A DNA stretch of 5,597 nt. It comes from Halieaceae bacterium UBA5085 (GTDB lineage Bacteria > Pseudomonadota > Gammaproteobacteria > Pseudomonadales > Halieaceae). The translations under genes and the position numbers were made by a program. Positions 5,063 through 5,597 of the stretch are shown one piece after another (within the stretch, counting starts at the first letter, position 1; each line of letters begins with the position of its first letter). The DNA is taken from positions 6,124 to 11,720 of the forward strand of contig DIAF01000038.1 of the NCBI GenBank assembly GCA_002414665.1, read 5' to 3'. Below the pieces are notes generated by a model, which made no database searches, had not been told where the DNA came from, and worked only from the letters and a program-made list of their open reading frames with translations.

Positions 5063-5597
5063 CTAGCTGTTCATCTGTTCCCGCATCTGTTCGGCTTGTT
5101 CCGGCGTGATGCCAAGCGCATCCAGGAGTGGACCGCCGGCGGCCTCGTCCCAAGAATGACGTGGACCGACCGTCATGCCGCCATCCACGAGGAATTCGCC
5201 GCCCGTAATGAAGCTCGCTGCGTCGGAGGCGAGGAAGGCTGCCATTTCGGCAATGTCTTCACCTTTGCCAACCCGGCCAGCTGGCTGCATGCTGCCACCT
5301 GCTTCGATCAGCATGGCCGCCATCTGGTCTGCCTGCTCGCGCGGCAAGCCGAGCGACGCGCCGAAGATCGAGGTCGCGATAAAGCCCGGCAGGACCGCAT
5401 TCACGCGAATGCCATACTTGGAGAGCTCTGCAGCCGCCAATTTGGAGAAATGTGCCACCCCCTTCTTGGCAACAGAGTAGGTGATTGGCGCATATCCGGC
5501 GCATACGGCGCTGATTGAAGACGTGTTGATAATAGCGCCGCCATTTTCCTTCATGTGTGGAACAGCAAACTTGGTTCCGGCAAAGACCTGTTTCAGA
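5063..5597 (-). CDS. Short-chain dehydrogenase/reductase (SDR), N-terminus outside window
   Basis: The visible 177 residues are the C-terminal part of a classical SDR, an NAD(P)-dependent oxidoreductase of the Rossmann type. The frame is open to the right edge (LKQVFAGTKFAVPHMKENGG), so the nucleotide-binding N-terminus with its glycine motif lies outside. The catalytic serine lies in IINTSSISAV, and the Tyr and Lys are in TYSVAKKG (YxxxK). GIRVNAVLPGFIAT and the GGEFLVDGG strand near the C-terminus are also typical. The chain then continues 37 residues past DGG (GPRHSWDEAAGG...LGITPEQAEQMREQMNS), a longer and more polar tail than minimal SDRs, ending in a charged helix. Substrate cannot be assigned; ketone/alcohol or 3-oxoacyl reduction are typical. 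The ATG at 5554 is internal, not the start. Confidence 0.93.
   Translation of the reverse strand, partial: LKQVFAGTKFAVPHMKENGGAIINTSSISAVCAGYAPITYSVAKKGVAHFSKLAAAELSKYGIRVNAVLPGFIATSIFGASLGLPREQADQMAAMLIEAGGSMQPAGRVGKGEDIAEMAAFLASDAASFITGGEFLVDGGMTVGPRHSWDEAAGGPLLDALGITPEQAEQMREQMNS

Overview
This looks like chromosomal DNA from a Gram-negative alphaproteobacterium. The evidence is a fairly GC-rich coding bias, an outer-membrane barrel protein of the YaiO family, an ExoD-family membrane protein (typical of rhizobia and relatives), a DsbB and a DMT-type exporter. The codon bias and tight gene packing would fit a Caulobacterales/Hyphomonadaceae-like organism, but that placement is a guess. There are no IS elements, CRISPR arrays, integrases or phage genes.

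Left part (1-2134, minus strand): a two-gene operon read right to left. First comes a yaiO-like gene (periplasmic TPR region followed by an outer-membrane beta-barrel). Three bases after its stop comes a GTG-started, membrane-anchored HEAT-repeat protein that runs off the left edge. In E. coli yaiO lies beside a glycosyltransferase gene (yaiP), so an envelope or exopolysaccharide role is the best inference. The 5' end of yaiO is odd. A strong Shine-Dalgarno, preceded by a perfect 10-bp hairpin, serves a 32-codon frame whose TGA overlaps the first plausible ATG of the barrel protein, and no clean signal peptide is visible in the barrel frame. This is either a coupled leader peptide or a frameshift.

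Middle (2135-2622): about 300 bp without a convincing gene, then a minus-strand tRNA-Leu(CAA) with encoded CCA and a plausible promoter. Divergent from it are exoD and dsbB (2623-3824, plus strand), which may be co-transcribed; a 21-codon frame bridges them. ExoD relates to exopolysaccharide synthesis, and DsbB reoxidises the periplasmic disulfide catalyst DsbA.

Right part (3826-5597): a minus-strand EamA/DMT transporter ends one base from dsbB. Its start codon overlaps, inside one CCATGG, the start codon of a divergent small unrecognised gene (95 aa). That gene converges on a minus-strand short-chain dehydrogenase that enters from the right edge, and a strong imperfect hairpin lies over its stop codon. 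Apart from the two polysaccharide-linked loci, the genes do not form an obvious pathway. The most unusual features are gene junctions rather than a clear new system.
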